From positions 224,061 to 288,060 of the forward strand of contig JACRJI010000003.1 of the NCBI GenBank assembly GCA_016235665.1: a DNA stretch of 64,000 bases, written 5' to 3'. Below are positions 17,317-27,481 of the stretch, in pieces; position 1 is the stretch's first letter; the number at the start of each line of letters is the position of its first letter. A program made the position numbers and the translations under genes. The notes below the pieces were generated by a model. The model worked only from the letters and a program-made list of their open reading frames with translations, was not told the origin of the DNA and did not search any database. Source of the stretch: a candidate division TA06 bacterium. GTDB lineage: Bacteria > Edwardsbacteria > AC1 > EtOH8.

Positions 17317-18177
17317 ATGAAAACAGTCCTATTTCTTTGCACTGAAAATTCCTGCCGCAGCCAGATGGCCGAGGCTTTTGCCAAACAACTGGGGGGCGGG
17401 GTGATCGAAGCCTACAGCGCCGGCTCCAACCCTTCGGATTCGATAAATCCCCTGGCCGTGACCGTGATCAGGGAAAAGGGCATAGACATCTCCGGCTCCC
17501 GCCCCAAGGGGTTTCAGGACCTGCCGGTCAGCCGGGTGGACTACCTGGTGACTATGGGCTGTCAGGACGTCTGCCCCGTATTCTCCACCACCAAACAGAT
17601 CGAGTGGAAGCTGCCCGATCCCAAGGGCCAGCCGGTGGAATTCTTCCGCTGTGTCCGGGACGACATTGAAAAGAAGGTGAAGGAACTGATAGAAACGATC
17701 TCGGCCAAGAACATCAAACGGGATTATGCCGGGATGGCGGAGATAATCAAAGGCAAAGTGAGCCCGGCCATGGGAAGCGATGATAGGATGAAACTGGCGT
17801 CGGACGTTCTCTGGGAAGGCCTTAAGGACAAGGGTTTGGACTGGGTGGGGTTTTACCGGCTGCTGCCGGGGCAGGAGGCCATGGAACTGATCTGCCGCCA
17901 GCCACGGGCGGCCTGTTCCCCCATCGGTTTGCAGGGCGTCTGCGGAAAAGGGATGAAGGATAAGACCGCTCAGATAGTGAAGGATGTGTACGCCCTGGGG
18001 GACAAGCACATCATCTGCGATCCGGCCAACCTGTCCGAGATCGTGGTCCCGGTGATCGAACCGGACGGCAGCTGCCGGGCGGTGCTTGACCTGGACAGCC
18101 GGGAGCTGGGGGCTTTTGACCAGCAGGACGCTGAGGGCCTGGTACTAGTTTTGAGAAGCGCTGGGCTGACAATTTAA
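17317..18177 (+). CDS. LMW phosphatase/arsenate reductase fused to an fRMsr-like GAF domain
   Basis: 286-residue fusion. Residues 1-130 are a low-molecular-weight phosphatase/thioredoxin-type arsenate reductase: P-loop C8-x5-R14 in 'FLCTENSCRSQ', the extra Cys82 and Cys86 in 'GCQDVCP' that serve as redox pair in ArsC, and the acid Asp101 in 'LPDPKG'. Residues 155-286 are a GAF domain very like free methionine-(R)-sulfoxide reductase: 'WVGFYRLLP', Cys200 in 'AACSPI', Cys209 in 'GVCG', Cys234 in 'HIICD', then 'SEIVVPV' and 'AVLDLDS'. All three fRMsr cysteines are present. It stands alone between lptB and a convergent pepF. A combined role in oxidative or arsenic stress is inference. Confidence 0.8.
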   Translation: MKTVLFLCTENSCRSQMAEAFAKQLGGGVIEAYSAGSNPSDSINPLAVTVIREKGIDISGSRPKGFQDLPVSRVDYLVTMGCQDVCPVFSTTKQIEWKLPDPKGQPVEFFRCVRDDIEKKVKELIETISAKNIKRDYAGMAEIIKGKVSPAMGSDDRMKLASDVLWEGLKDKGLDWVGFYRLLPGQEAMELICRQPRAACSPIGLQGVCGKGMKDKTAQIVKDVYALGDKHIICDPANLSEIVVPVIEPDGSCRAVLDLDSRELGAFDQQDAEGLVLVLRSAGLTI

Positions 18178-18518
18178 GAAAAATGATTGTGACGGTCTGT
18201 CTTTCTTGGGACAACTAGGCATATAGTAAATATCTGTCAAAAACGCAGACCCATCACTACTCTATTCTTTTCTTTTTGTACCGCCAAAAAGCAAAGAACC
18301 AAAAGAAAAAGCTCGTCGCTTAAAACTCTCCAGGCGTTGTGCTTCTCGTTGATGACGGGCTTGTCTGAACTCGGGCTTTGGCCAAGCCCTCAAACAGGCC
18401 AGACAAGCTATTTCGTCATCAACTGCGATGCTCACTGATCGTGATTCGATAAACTCATCACAAGTTTTTAACGCGACAGCCAGGTTTGGTATCGGTTGTT
18501 TTAAGCTAATGGAAAATC
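18178..18518. other. Non-coding spacer with inverted repeats
   Basis: About 340 bp between convergent genes with no credible gene. It contains a short C/T-then-A-rich inverted repeat around 18268-18306 (CTTTTTG...CAAAAAG) and a larger imperfect inverted repeat with arms at 18348-18367 and 18400-18423 (GTTGATGACG...CGTCATCAAC, with TTGTCTG...CAGACAA inside). A small open frame at 18428-18616 runs through the terminator into pepF and is not believed. Confidence 0.6.
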
Positions 18519-18553
18519 AAAAAGCCGTTCCGCATTATGCGGAACGGCTTTTT
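18519..18553. terminator. Bidirectional Rho-independent terminator
   Basis: Perfect 15-bp stem (left arm 18519-18533, right arm 18539-18553) with a 5-nt ATTAT loop, G+C-rich core GCCGTTCCGC and A/T tracts on both sides. It lies just beyond the pepF stop and faces the plus-strand gene ending at 18177, so it can end transcription from both sides. Confidence 0.9.
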
Positions 18554-18564
18554 CTGTTTGTAGG

Positions 18565-20349
18565 CTATTTGCTCAATCTTTTAAGCTCTTCCAGCCAGCC
18601 CCGGACCACGTCATAGCTTCCCTGCCAGAACGAGGCCGAGCACATGTCTATCCCCACCTGTTCCAGGATCAGCTCCGGGCTCTGCGATCCGCCGTAGGAC
18701 AGGATCTTCTCGATCTTGGGCACGAAGGAGCGGCCTTCCTTCTTGTACCGGGCGTAAAGGGCCATGGATAGCAGTTCCCCGAAATTATAGGCGTAACAGT
18801 AGAAGGGGGTCTTGAAGATATGGGCGATGTAGGCCCACTCGTGCCGGAACTCATCGGCCACGTCCAACGATGAACCAAACTGCTCCCTGAGCATCTTGAG
18901 GTACAGGTCCGACAGCTGGCTTTCCTTGGCGCCCTGCAGCAGCAGTTGGTGGGCGGCCATCTCGAACTTCACAAAGTAGGCCTGGCGCATCACGGTGGCG
19001 TAAGAGTCGCCGATCTTCTCCAGCAGCATGGCCCGCTTTTCCCTGTCTGATTTTGTCTGGGACAGCAAACGTTCGAACACCAGCATCTCGGCGGTGGTGG
19101 AGGCGGTCTCGGCCAGGGGCAGGGTGGTTTCGGCCGGCGTGACCGAATGGGCCGAGGCGTAGAGGTCGTGGGCCCCGTGCCCCAGCTCGTGGGCCATGGT
19201 CATCACCGAGGAATTGTCGCCGGTATAGTTCAGCAAAATGTAGGGGGTTGTACTGGGGGTGATCATGGCGCAGAAGGCGCCGGCTTCCTTGCCGGGCCGG
19301 GGATGGGTGTCGATGTGGCCGGCCTCAAAGATCTGCCGGGCATTCTGGGCCAGGCCGGGAGAAAATTCCTTGAAGATATCCAAGACCAGGGCCTTGGCCC
19401 GGTCAAAGGGCATGGAGGACCTTTGCTTTTCCAGCGGGGAGTAGATGTCGTAGCGCCGCAGTTTTTTAACCCCCAGCAGCCGGGCCTTAAGCCGGAAATA
19501 TTCCTGGTAGATCCCGGCATTGTCGGCGCTGACCTTCAGCAGGGTTTCGATGGCCTTATCCGGAACCTGGTTGTAAAAATTGCGCATGGACATCGGAGAC
19601 ACAAAATTCCGGTCTTTGGCGTCCTGATCCCAGTCCTTGGCCAGGGCCTGGTAGATGACGTAGAACTTGGAGATGTTGTCCCGGTAGGGCTGGAAAAGCG
19701 CCTGGTAGGCGGCCTGGCGTTCGGCCGGGCTGGAGCTGTAAAAGTAAGCCCGGACCTGGCTCTGGGTCTTGAATACTTTTTCTTTTTTGCCCTTGGGCTT
19801 AAAGCGGTATTCAAAGCCGTCGCTGATCAGGTTGTAAAGCTCGTTCAGGGGGTCGGCCCCGGTGACCTTCTTGCGGGTCATCACTTTTTCCACGTCCTGG
19901 TCCAAAGTATGGACCGCCCCCCGGCGCTGGTAGGCAAGAACATATTCCAGGTCCGGCACCGCCTTAAAAAGCCTTTGGGCGTTGGCGTCATCTAGCCGGC
20001 GCAGGCCCTCCACCGGCTTGCCCATCAGCCACTGGGTGATGGGGATCAGGGCCTGGGTGTGGCTGACCATCAGGTCCTGGGCCCGGGATTTGTAAAGCAT
20101 AGCATCCTGGGAGTTGATGTCCACCGACATCCAGAGCGAGCCGAAGGAACTCAACCGGTTGGCGTCCTCCTTGAGCTTTTCGGTGAAGGACATCATTCGG
20201 CGGAAGCTTTCTTCCGGCATGGCCGGGGATAGGGCTTTGTAATGGTCGCCCAGTTTCAGAATGTTCTTCTCAAAGGTCCGGGCGAAATCGTCAAACTTAT
20301 TCCGGGCGATGATGTCGTTCAGGTTCCATTGCAGTTCCTGTTTGGGCAT
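18565..20349 (-). CDS. pepF: Oligoendopeptidase F
   Basis: 594-residue M3-family zinc metallopeptidase of the PepF type. The zinc site H-E-x2-H is at residues 387-391 in 'MAHELGHGAHD', with the third ligand glutamate expected about 25 residues later ('PLAETASTTAEM'). The length is normal for PepF (about 600). It cleaves short peptides in the cytoplasm. The start codon at 20349 is preceded by AAGGAG with good spacing. The gene stands alone between a terminator on its 3' side and a 238-bp spacer separating it from glycogen phosphorylase on the same strand. Confidence 0.92.
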   Translation of the reverse strand: MPKQELQWNLNDIIARNKFDDFARTFEKNILKLGDHYKALSPAMPEESFRRMMSFTEKLKEDANRLSSFGSLWMSVDINSQDAMLYKSRAQDLMVSHTQALIPITQWLMGKPVEGLRRLDDANAQRLFKAVPDLEYVLAYQRRGAVHTLDQDVEKVMTRKKVTGADPLNELYNLISDGFEYRFKPKGKKEKVFKTQSQVRAYFYSSSPAERQAAYQALFQPYRDNISKFYVIYQALAKDWDQDAKDRNFVSPMSMRNFYNQVPDKAIETLLKVSADNAGIYQEYFRLKARLLGVKKLRRYDIYSPLEKQRSSMPFDRAKALVLDIFKEFSPGLAQNARQIFEAGHIDTHPRPGKEAGAFCAMITPSTTPYILLNYTGDNSSVMTMAHELGHGAHDLYASAHSVTPAETTLPLAETASTTAEMLVFERLLSQTKSDREKRAMLLEKIGDSYATVMRQAYFVKFEMAAHQLLLQGAKESQLSDLYLKMLREQFGSSLDVADEFRHEWAYIAHIFKTPFYCYAYNFGELLSMALYARYKKEGRSFVPKIEKILSYGGSQSPELILEQVGIDMCSASFWQGSYDVVRGWLEELKRLSK

Positions 20350-20587
20350 AAGGGCTCCTTAAATAAAAGTAGGTGGAGTAGATCGGGTAGTAAAGTAGGA
20401 TATGAAAATTGTTTTGTGGCTTTTGTGCCCATTCGACCCGGACTTCGGCTAGGCTTCGGCGTAAGATCAGTCGAACGCTCAGCCGGGGCGCTCAGTCTGG
20501 CAGACTTCGACACACTCAGTCCGTGGGCTCAGGGCATGCTTTTATTTGGCTAATATAGGTAAAAAGGGCCCGAATGGATACAATATT

Positions 20588-23071
20588 TCATTCTGTCACC
20601 TTCACCGGATCCACCTTCCAGATCTCACTGGCATACTGGGCGATGGAGCGGTCGCTGGAGAACTTGCCCATCCGGGCCACGTTGTAGATGGATTTCTTGA
20701 GCCAGAGGTCGGGCTGCAAAAAGGTCTGGTCCACCTCCTGCTGGCAGCGCAGGTAGTCGGCAAAGTCGGCCAGCAGCATGTAATGGTCGCCCTGGTTCAG
20801 CAGGTTGTCCACCAGCGGCTGGAACAACCCGGGCTCCTCCGGGGAAAAATGACCGACAGCCATCAGGTCCAGCACTTTCTTGAGCCGGGGCTCTAAATCG
20901 TAATATTTCCGGGGGTCATAACCCTGCCGGCGGAGTTCCAAGACCTGGTCAGTTTTCAGCCCGAAGATGAAGATGTTGTCCGCCCCCACTTCCTCCATGA
21001 TCTCCACGTTGGCCCCGTCCAAAGTTCCGATGGTCAGCGCCCCGTTCAGGGCGAACTTCATATTGCCGGTGCCGGAGGCCTCCATCCCGGCGGTGGATAT
21101 CTGCTGGGAGAGGTCGGCGGCCGGGATGATCAGCTCTGCCAGGCTGACCCCGTAATTTGCCAAAAAGACCACCTTCAGGTTCTGGCCCACTTCCGGGTCG
21201 TGGTTCACCTTTTCGGCCACCGCGTTTATAAGCCGGATGACCAGTTTGGCCGTGGCGTAGCTGGGGGCGGCCTTGCCGGCAAAGATCACGGTCCGCTTGA
21301 CGTGCCTGCCGTTGGGATTTTCCTTGATATCATTGTACCGGGCGATCACGCCCAGAATGTTCAGCAGCTGCCGCTTGTACTCGTGCATCCGCTTGACCTG
21401 GCAGTCGAACAGCGAATCCACCGGAACCTCGATGCCGTTGTGGCGGCGGATGTACTCGGCCAGCCGGATCTTGTTGGAGCGCTTGACCACCTGCCATTTT
21501 TCCCGGAACAGCACGTCGTCGGCAAAGGGCTCCAGCTTCTTCAGCTGGGTCAGGTCCTTCACCCAGCCATTGCCGATCTTCTTGGTGATCAGCCCGGCCA
21601 GGTCCCGGTTGCAGGTGTTAAGCCAGCGCCGGGGGGTGATGCCGTTGGTCTTGTTGTTGAATTTTCCCGGAAAGAAATCGTTGAATTCCGGAAACACCTT
21701 TTCCCTAAGGATGCTGGTATGCAGTTCGGCCACCCCGTTCACCGAATGGCTGCCTACGATGGCCAGATGGGCCATCTTCACCTGGGGGTCGGAACCTTCG
21801 CCGATGATGGACATGGTTTTGAGCTTGGACTGGTCTCCGGGATATCTTTTGGCCACCGCCTCCAGGAAGCGGCGGTTGATCTCCCCGATGATCTGCATAT
21901 GGCGGGGCAGCAGGTGGGCCATCATGGCCGCCGGCCAGTGCTCCAAAGCCTCGGGCATCACGGTGTGGTTGGTGTAGGCGAAGACCAGGTTGGTCAGGTC
22001 CCAGGCGGCGTCCCATTCCAGGCCTTCCTCGTCCATCAGCAGGCGCATCATCTCGGGGATGGCGATGGCCGGGTGGGTGTCGTTCAGCTGGAAGGCGGTC
22101 TTTTGGGCGAAGGCCCCGAAATCGGGGTGGGTCTTCTTGTAGCGCCGAATGGCGTCCTGCAAGGTGGCGGTGACGAAGAAGTATTCCTGCTTCAGCCTCA
22201 GCTCCTTGCCCTGGTAGACGTTGTCGCTGGGGTACAGCACCCGGGTGATGTTCTCGTTCTGGTTCTTCTGCTCCACCGCCGCCACGTAGTCGCCGCTGTT
22301 GAAGTAGTTGAGGTCGAACTCCCGGGTGGACTTGGCCGACCAGAGCCTGAGCGTATTGACGGTCTGGTTGCCAAAGCCCGGCACCGGCACGTCGTAGGCC
22401 ATGGCCAGCACGTCCTGGCCGTCCTTCCATTCAAAGCGGGGGCGGCCGTCGGCCCGCACAGTCTGCTCCACCAGGCCGTAGAACTTGACCGGGTACAGGT
22501 ATTCGGGCCGGGGCAGCTCCCAGGGGTTGCCGTAGCGCAGCCAGTTGTCGGGGGTCTCCACCTGCTGGCCGCTCAGTATCTTCTGAAAGAATATCCCGTA
22601 CTCGTAGCGGATGCCGTAGCCGTAGGCCGGAAGCTCCAGCGTGGCCATGGAGTCCAGAAAGCAGGCGGCCAGCCGGCCCAGGCCCCCGTTGCCCAGCCCG
22701 GCGTCCCACTCGTAATCCTCCAGCTTTTCCAGGTCCAGGCCCAGGTCGGTCATGGCATCGTGGGCCGCCTCGTCCATCTGGAGATTGAGCAGGTTGTTGC
22801 CCAGCAGGCGGCCGATCAGAAATTCCAGCGACAGGTAATAGACCCGCTTGGCGTCGCTGTGGTAGTAGGCCTGCTGGGTCTTGATCCAGCGCTCCACCAG
22901 CCGCTCCCGCACGGTCAGGGCCAGGCTGTTGAAGTAGTCCCGTTCGGTGGCCGAGTACTGGTCCTTGGCCAGGGAAAAGGTCAGGTTGTCGCCGAAGGAG
23001 CGCTTGATGGAATTCTTGTCCAGGCCCTGGCGGGTGACGGGGTAGTTGTTGTTCTTTCCGTTCTCAGGCAT
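20588..23071 (-). CDS. glgP: Glycogen/maltodextrin phosphorylase
   Basis: 827-residue GT35 phosphorylase, normal full length for the classical GlgP/MalP type. Visible landmarks are the N-terminal 'YYLSLEFLIGRLLGNNL' and 'DAGLGNGGLGRLAACFLDS', the mid 'QLNDTHPAIAIPEMMR', and the pyridoxal-phosphate site 'EASGTGNMKFALNGALTIGT' with its lysine, followed by 'LDGANVEI'. It releases glucose-1-phosphate from alpha-1,4-glucan in the cytoplasm. The start ATG has AAGGA at suitable spacing. No other glycogen genes are next to it in this window. Confidence 0.95.
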   Translation of the reverse strand: MPENGKNNNYPVTRQGLDKNSIKRSFGDNLTFSLAKDQYSATERDYFNSLALTVRERLVERWIKTQQAYYHSDAKRVYYLSLEFLIGRLLGNNLLNLQMDEAAHDAMTDLGLDLEKLEDYEWDAGLGNGGLGRLAACFLDSMATLELPAYGYGIRYEYGIFFQKILSGQQVETPDNWLRYGNPWELPRPEYLYPVKFYGLVEQTVRADGRPRFEWKDGQDVLAMAYDVPVPGFGNQTVNTLRLWSAKSTREFDLNYFNSGDYVAAVEQKNQNENITRVLYPSDNVYQGKELRLKQEYFFVTATLQDAIRRYKKTHPDFGAFAQKTAFQLNDTHPAIAIPEMMRLLMDEEGLEWDAAWDLTNLVFAYTNHTVMPEALEHWPAAMMAHLLPRHMQIIGEINRRFLEAVAKRYPGDQSKLKTMSIIGEGSDPQVKMAHLAIVGSHSVNGVAELHTSILREKVFPEFNDFFPGKFNNKTNGITPRRWLNTCNRDLAGLITKKIGNGWVKDLTQLKKLEPFADDVLFREKWQVVKRSNKIRLAEYIRRHNGIEVPVDSLFDCQVKRMHEYKRQLLNILGVIARYNDIKENPNGRHVKRTVIFAGKAAPSYATAKLVIRLINAVAEKVNHDPEVGQNLKVVFLANYGVSLAELIIPAADLSQQISTAGMEASGTGNMKFALNGALTIGTLDGANVEIMEEVGADNIFIFGLKTDQVLELRRQGYDPRKYYDLEPRLKKVLDLMAVGHFSPEEPGLFQPLVDNLLNQGDHYMLLADFADYLRCQQEVDQTFLQPDLWLKKSIYNVARMGKFSSDRSIAQYASEIWKVDPVKVTE

Positions 23072-23306
23072 CGGTATCCTTGTTGCTGTTAGCTATAGGC
23101 TATATGCTATAAGCTTTAGTTGCAAGCATAAAGCCGTTAGAGTGGATTAATCACATTGTTTTTCAAATTTTTAGATCTAACGTTTTGTGGTGTGAAAGTT
23201 GCCTGTTTCGGGCTTTTCCTGTCGAGTTACACAAAGGTTGAAGCGGGCTGCAATCCTTGAATAACCTACTATCACAGTAATATTTTATACTGCGTGTTGT
23301 GTGGCG

Positions 23307-24170
23307 TTATTTCACTCTGTATTTTCTATACACCTCAAATAGTTTAGGAACATATTCATCAGTATCCTTATATGCTTGATATACTTTAAGTCGCTCCATA
23401 AATTCATCTGTAAACTCAATATTATTGCTTTTCCAATAATCTGGTTTTATAACATTAAAAGTTTTTAGTTTCTCTAAATTAATCCCCAAACCTAATTTCA
23501 TTGGTTTTAGATAATCCCATATTTCATCCTGTAATGAATCAATTTTATTGTAAGGATAAGTGCCTTTGTTTTTTATCAAAGTCCAAACAATATATCTATC
23601 AATTCCGTCAACTTGTCCTGAGATATCAATTGGAATAAAAAAGAACATATCTCCAGAGATATTTAATACTTTATCAGAAAATGGCCATTCTTCAGAAAAG
23701 TAATACCTATGAGAAATTTCTTTTTCAATTATATAATCTTTTTCCATTTTTATATATGACTGTCTAATTGCACTAATTTTACTCTGCAAAGCAGAATCAC
23801 TATTGGATAATACAGTATTTAAAATTGTTTTTGATTTACTTTGAAAATCATCCGTTATTTTATCAAATTTATTTTGATAGTCTTGCATTAATATATCAAG
23901 TGCATTTTTTGTTTCTTCAATTCCTTGTTGAGATAGAACTTTAATTTCATCACTTTTGATATCATGCTTATATTCTTTTGCTTCTTTTTTCATCAATCCA
24001 TAAATACCTAAACACAGACCAATAATCATGAATATTAATACAACGTAATTTCTAGGTATGTATTTAAATATACCATTCTTTCTCTTCTTCCAGTCAATTT
24101 TAGTTAATGAAAATAGTGCAATACAAGTCAAGATACTAAAGCTTACTATTTCAAATATCATGGAGTTCAT
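23307..24170 (-). CDS. AT-rich two-TM hypothetical protein
   Basis: 287 residues, not recognised. Two hydrophobic helices lie near the N-terminus (about residues 5-22 and 42-60, 'VVLIFMIIGLCLGIYGLM'), then a likely coiled-coil (about 70-150, rich in K, E, Q, D) and a soluble C-terminal domain containing 'FFFIPIDISGQVDGIDRYIVWTLIKNKG'. The base composition is far more AT-rich than neighbours on either side, and codon choice differs (many ATA, TTA, AAT), pointing to acquisition by transfer. It sits alone between spacers with GTTA/TAAC boxes and a 12-bp perfect palindrome. Function unknown; a membrane-anchored sensor or defence-type protein is possible but unsupported. Confidence 0.7.
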   Translation of the reverse strand: MNSMIFEIVSFSILTCIALFSLTKIDWKKRKNGIFKYIPRNYVVLIFMIIGLCLGIYGLMKKEAKEYKHDIKSDEIKVLSQQGIEETKNALDILMQDYQNKFDKITDDFQSKSKTILNTVLSNSDSALQSKISAIRQSYIKMEKDYIIEKEISHRYYFSEEWPFSDKVLNISGDMFFFIPIDISGQVDGIDRYIVWTLIKNKGTYPYNKIDSLQDEIWDYLKPMKLGLGINLEKLKTFNVIKPDYWKSNNIEFTDEFMERLKVYQAYKDTDEYVPKLFEVYRKYRVK

Positions 24171-24303
24171 TTTTAATAAATCCTAACAATACTTTATCAC
24201 TGTCTGCTTTTGTTGTAGTGTCACATAAATAGTGGTTTTGAGTGTTTATTGCGTAAACCCGCCCCAAAAGGCAAGAGTTGCGCAACTGCTGGGTATAACT
24301 TTA

Positions 24304-25602
24304 CTATGCCCCAAACAACGCATCCTCTATCTTGTAAGTGCCAAGCGACGGCGCGTTCATAAACCCGTGCCAGGCGGCCTCGGCGTAGCGCCCGCTCTCT
24401 AGCACGTAGAACAGCCACTGGTCCACGTAGCGGGGGTCCTCCTGCAAAAAGCCCGAGCCGATGTGCTCCAGCCATTCCTGGTTGAACTTCTCGTGGGCCC
24501 CCACCGGCGGGGCGATGATGATGGGCAGTCCCAGCGCGGTGTAAAAGGACATCTCCGAGGGCTTGGTCCAGATGATGTCGGTATTGTGCAGTTCCTGGTT
24601 GAAGGCGGCAAAGTAGGCCCGCTTGTCCAGGCCGTAGATCACCTTGATGCCGGAGCGGCCCTCGCAGTCGCAGTTCATGGCGCCAAGCTCCTGCTTGAAA
24701 TAACTGGCCACGTCCAGCCGGGTGCCGGCCACCAGCATCACCCGGACCTTGCCCTGCTCGATCTTCTTCTTGAGCGACCGGACGATGGTGATGCCGATCT
24801 CGGTCTGGGCCCCGGCCCCGCCCACCATGTAGCACAGGGTCACCGGGCGCTTGCTCTTTTCCTTGACATCGCCCAGATACTTGTGGATCACCTCGCGGTA
24901 GGCCGAGATGAACCGGTTGTTGGGATCCAGGGTGGGCAGGCGCTCCAGCAGGTCTTTCTTTAAAACGGCCTGGTCCCGGCCACCGATGTTCTCCCGGGGC
25001 AGGGGGAAGCCGGTCATGGTAATGCGGTCCTCGGGCACCCCGTACTGGCGCAGGCGCATGGAGGCGTGGCGGGAGGGGGTCAGGTAGTTTATCCGGGACT
25101 CGGCCGGGTTGCGGCTGACCCAGACCCGGTTCATGTCGGTGTCGGTGATGACGCAGTAGACCCGCTGCATTCCCAGGTAGTCGGCGGCCAGGGCCGGGAT
25201 GAAGTGGGTGGCGATGAAGGGCAGGCTTTCCTTTTTCACGTAATCGATCAGGCTGGAGCACAGGCCCCACTTCTCGATCATCTTCTTGGTCCTCCGCACC
25301 GTGGCGGTGGGCCGGTAATCCACCTTGAAGGGGTAGAAGGGGGCGATGGCCTGCAGTTTGTCGTACAGCCCAAAGATGAACGGCCCGATGCCGGGAATTG
25401 ACTTCAGCCGGGAGACCGTCTCGTAGCCGATCCGGCTCCACTCCCAGATGTTCTTTTCCCGGGGCGAGATGATCTGGTCGTTGTTGGCGGTGATGATCCG
25501 CTCGTTGGCTATTTCGTTAAGGGGATAGGCGGCCCGCTGGTGGCCGTAGCCCATATCCACCGAGACCACCCAGGCCCGCCTGGAACCTTCTTGTGCCGGC
25601 AT
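24304..25602 (-). CDS. GT28/MGDG synthase-like glycosyltransferase-fold protein
   Basis: 432-residue GT-B fold protein. The N-terminus has 'VVSVDMGYGHQRAAYPL', the G-x-G-H segment of processive diacylglycerol glycosyltransferase/MGDG synthase-like enzymes, followed by 'FIATHFIPALAADYLG' and 'YCVITDTDMNRVWV'. The second half has 'VTLCYMVGGAGAQTEIG' and 'DIIWTKPSEMSFYTALGLPIIIAPPVGAHEKFN', which is the donor-binding side of the GT28 C-terminal domain. It may glycosylate a lipid at the inner membrane. The ATG at 25602 has a weak ribosome-binding site. Exact function is uncertain; some homologues are annotated only as hypothetical. Confidence 0.65.
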   Translation of the reverse strand: MPAQEGSRRAWVVSVDMGYGHQRAAYPLNEIANERIITANNDQIISPREKNIWEWSRIGYETVSRLKSIPGIGPFIFGLYDKLQAIAPFYPFKVDYRPTATVRRTKKMIEKWGLCSSLIDYVKKESLPFIATHFIPALAADYLGMQRVYCVITDTDMNRVWVSRNPAESRINYLTPSRHASMRLRQYGVPEDRITMTGFPLPRENIGGRDQAVLKKDLLERLPTLDPNNRFISAYREVIHKYLGDVKEKSKRPVTLCYMVGGAGAQTEIGITIVRSLKKKIEQGKVRVMLVAGTRLDVASYFKQELGAMNCDCEGRSGIKVIYGLDKRAYFAAFNQELHNTDIIWTKPSEMSFYTALGLPIIIAPPVGAHEKFNQEWLEHIGSGFLQEDPRYVDQWLFYVLESGRYAEAAWHGFMNAPSLGTYKIEDALFGA

Positions 25603-25730
25603 AGTCTTTAGCTATTGGATTAATGGTTAGGGATTACGGGGAACCTACCACAGAAACACGGAAAGAATGAAAAGAGGAAAATAAATATTTCCAATTTCAG
25701 TGTTTCCGTGGTAAAGGTCCAGTTCCGGAA

Positions 25731-26204
25731 TTAATTTTTAGTGACCTGTTCCACAAATCTGTCCAGCTCCGCGGCATACTGGTTGCCTGCCACCTGTTTG
25801 GTCTTAAGCGCCAGGACGGCCGCCGGCTTTTGGCCCAGCAGTTCCTCCATGCCCTGGAATGTTCCCGCGTCGCCCGAGCCGCCCATGGTGCAGAAGAAGG
25901 CGGCCTTCTTGATCTTGCCTTTATTCTGTTCCAGGTAAGTTCTTATGGCCGGGGTCAGGTTCCAGGCCCAGACCGGAGTGCCCAGCACCACCAGGTCGTA
26001 TTGGGCCGGGTCCTTTTGGGTCTGGGCGATCAGGGTGGACAGCTTGCGCGAAGCGTCGCGCCCGGCGTACAGCCAGCCGATGGGCCCCTTGCGGCTCTTG
26101 GTGTCTATGATCTCCTCCACCTCGGCCTGCAGTTTGGCCGCCAGCTCCAGGCAGACCTTCTTGGTGAACCCGGTGCGGCTGTAGAAGACAACTAATGTTT
26201 TCAT
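25731..26204 (-). CDS. Flavodoxin family protein
   Basis: 157-residue flavodoxin-fold protein. The FMN phosphate loop is at the N-terminus, 'VVFYSRTGFTKKV', followed by 'DLVVLGTPVWAWNLTPAIRTYL' (aromatic FMN contact) and 'AAFFCTMGGSGDAGTF'. It probably carries electrons or acts as a quinone/flavin reductase in the cytoplasm. ATG 26204 is chosen because GGAG lies 6 nt upstream; a GTG four codons earlier is possible. It is monocistronic as far as can be seen, flanked on both sides by spacers containing ACAGA-rich repeats. Confidence 0.85.
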   Translation of the reverse strand: MKTLVVFYSRTGFTKKVCLELAAKLQAEVEEIIDTKSRKGPIGWLYAGRDASRKLSTLIAQTQKDPAQYDLVVLGTPVWAWNLTPAIRTYLEQNKGKIKKAAFFCTMGGSGDAGTFQGMEELLGQKPAAVLALKTKQVAGNQYAAELDRFVEQVTKN

Positions 26205-26298
26205 AACTTTCTCCACTTATATTATTTTTGCCACAGAGACACTAAGACACAGAGGTAATTATATAGTAGATACGTTTCGTGTCATTTAGCGGGCAAGG

Positions 26299-27279
<981 letters not shown>

Positions 27280-27481
27280 AATAGTTGCCGCTCCATTGTT
27301 GTTTCTTAACCTATTAGTCTATCAGATTTAAATGCTATAAGTCAATCATAAAATCAGTATTTTATCGGCAGCAGGCCGGTCCGTAATAGGGTTGTAAAAA
27401 ATCTTCATTTTTCGGGAACCGGAAGGCATTCTTTGTTACTCTAATCCTATATCACTAATTGTCCAACAAGGAGTTATCGCC

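Noticed and set aside
18428-18616. Small open frame between the phosphatase fusion and pepF
   Set aside because: It runs through a perfect terminator hairpin and into the pepF 3' end; no ribosome-binding site or family.
21200-23092. 630-codon open frame on the plus strand opposite glycogen phosphorylase
   Set aside because: High-GC antisense shadow: repetitive V/G/H/Q-rich composition, no domain, and the opposite strand is a full-length phosphorylase.
24221-25441. 406-codon minus-strand frame overlapping the GT28-like gene
   Set aside because: Arg/Pro/Gly-rich out-of-frame product; the overlapping frame has clear glycosyltransferase motifs.
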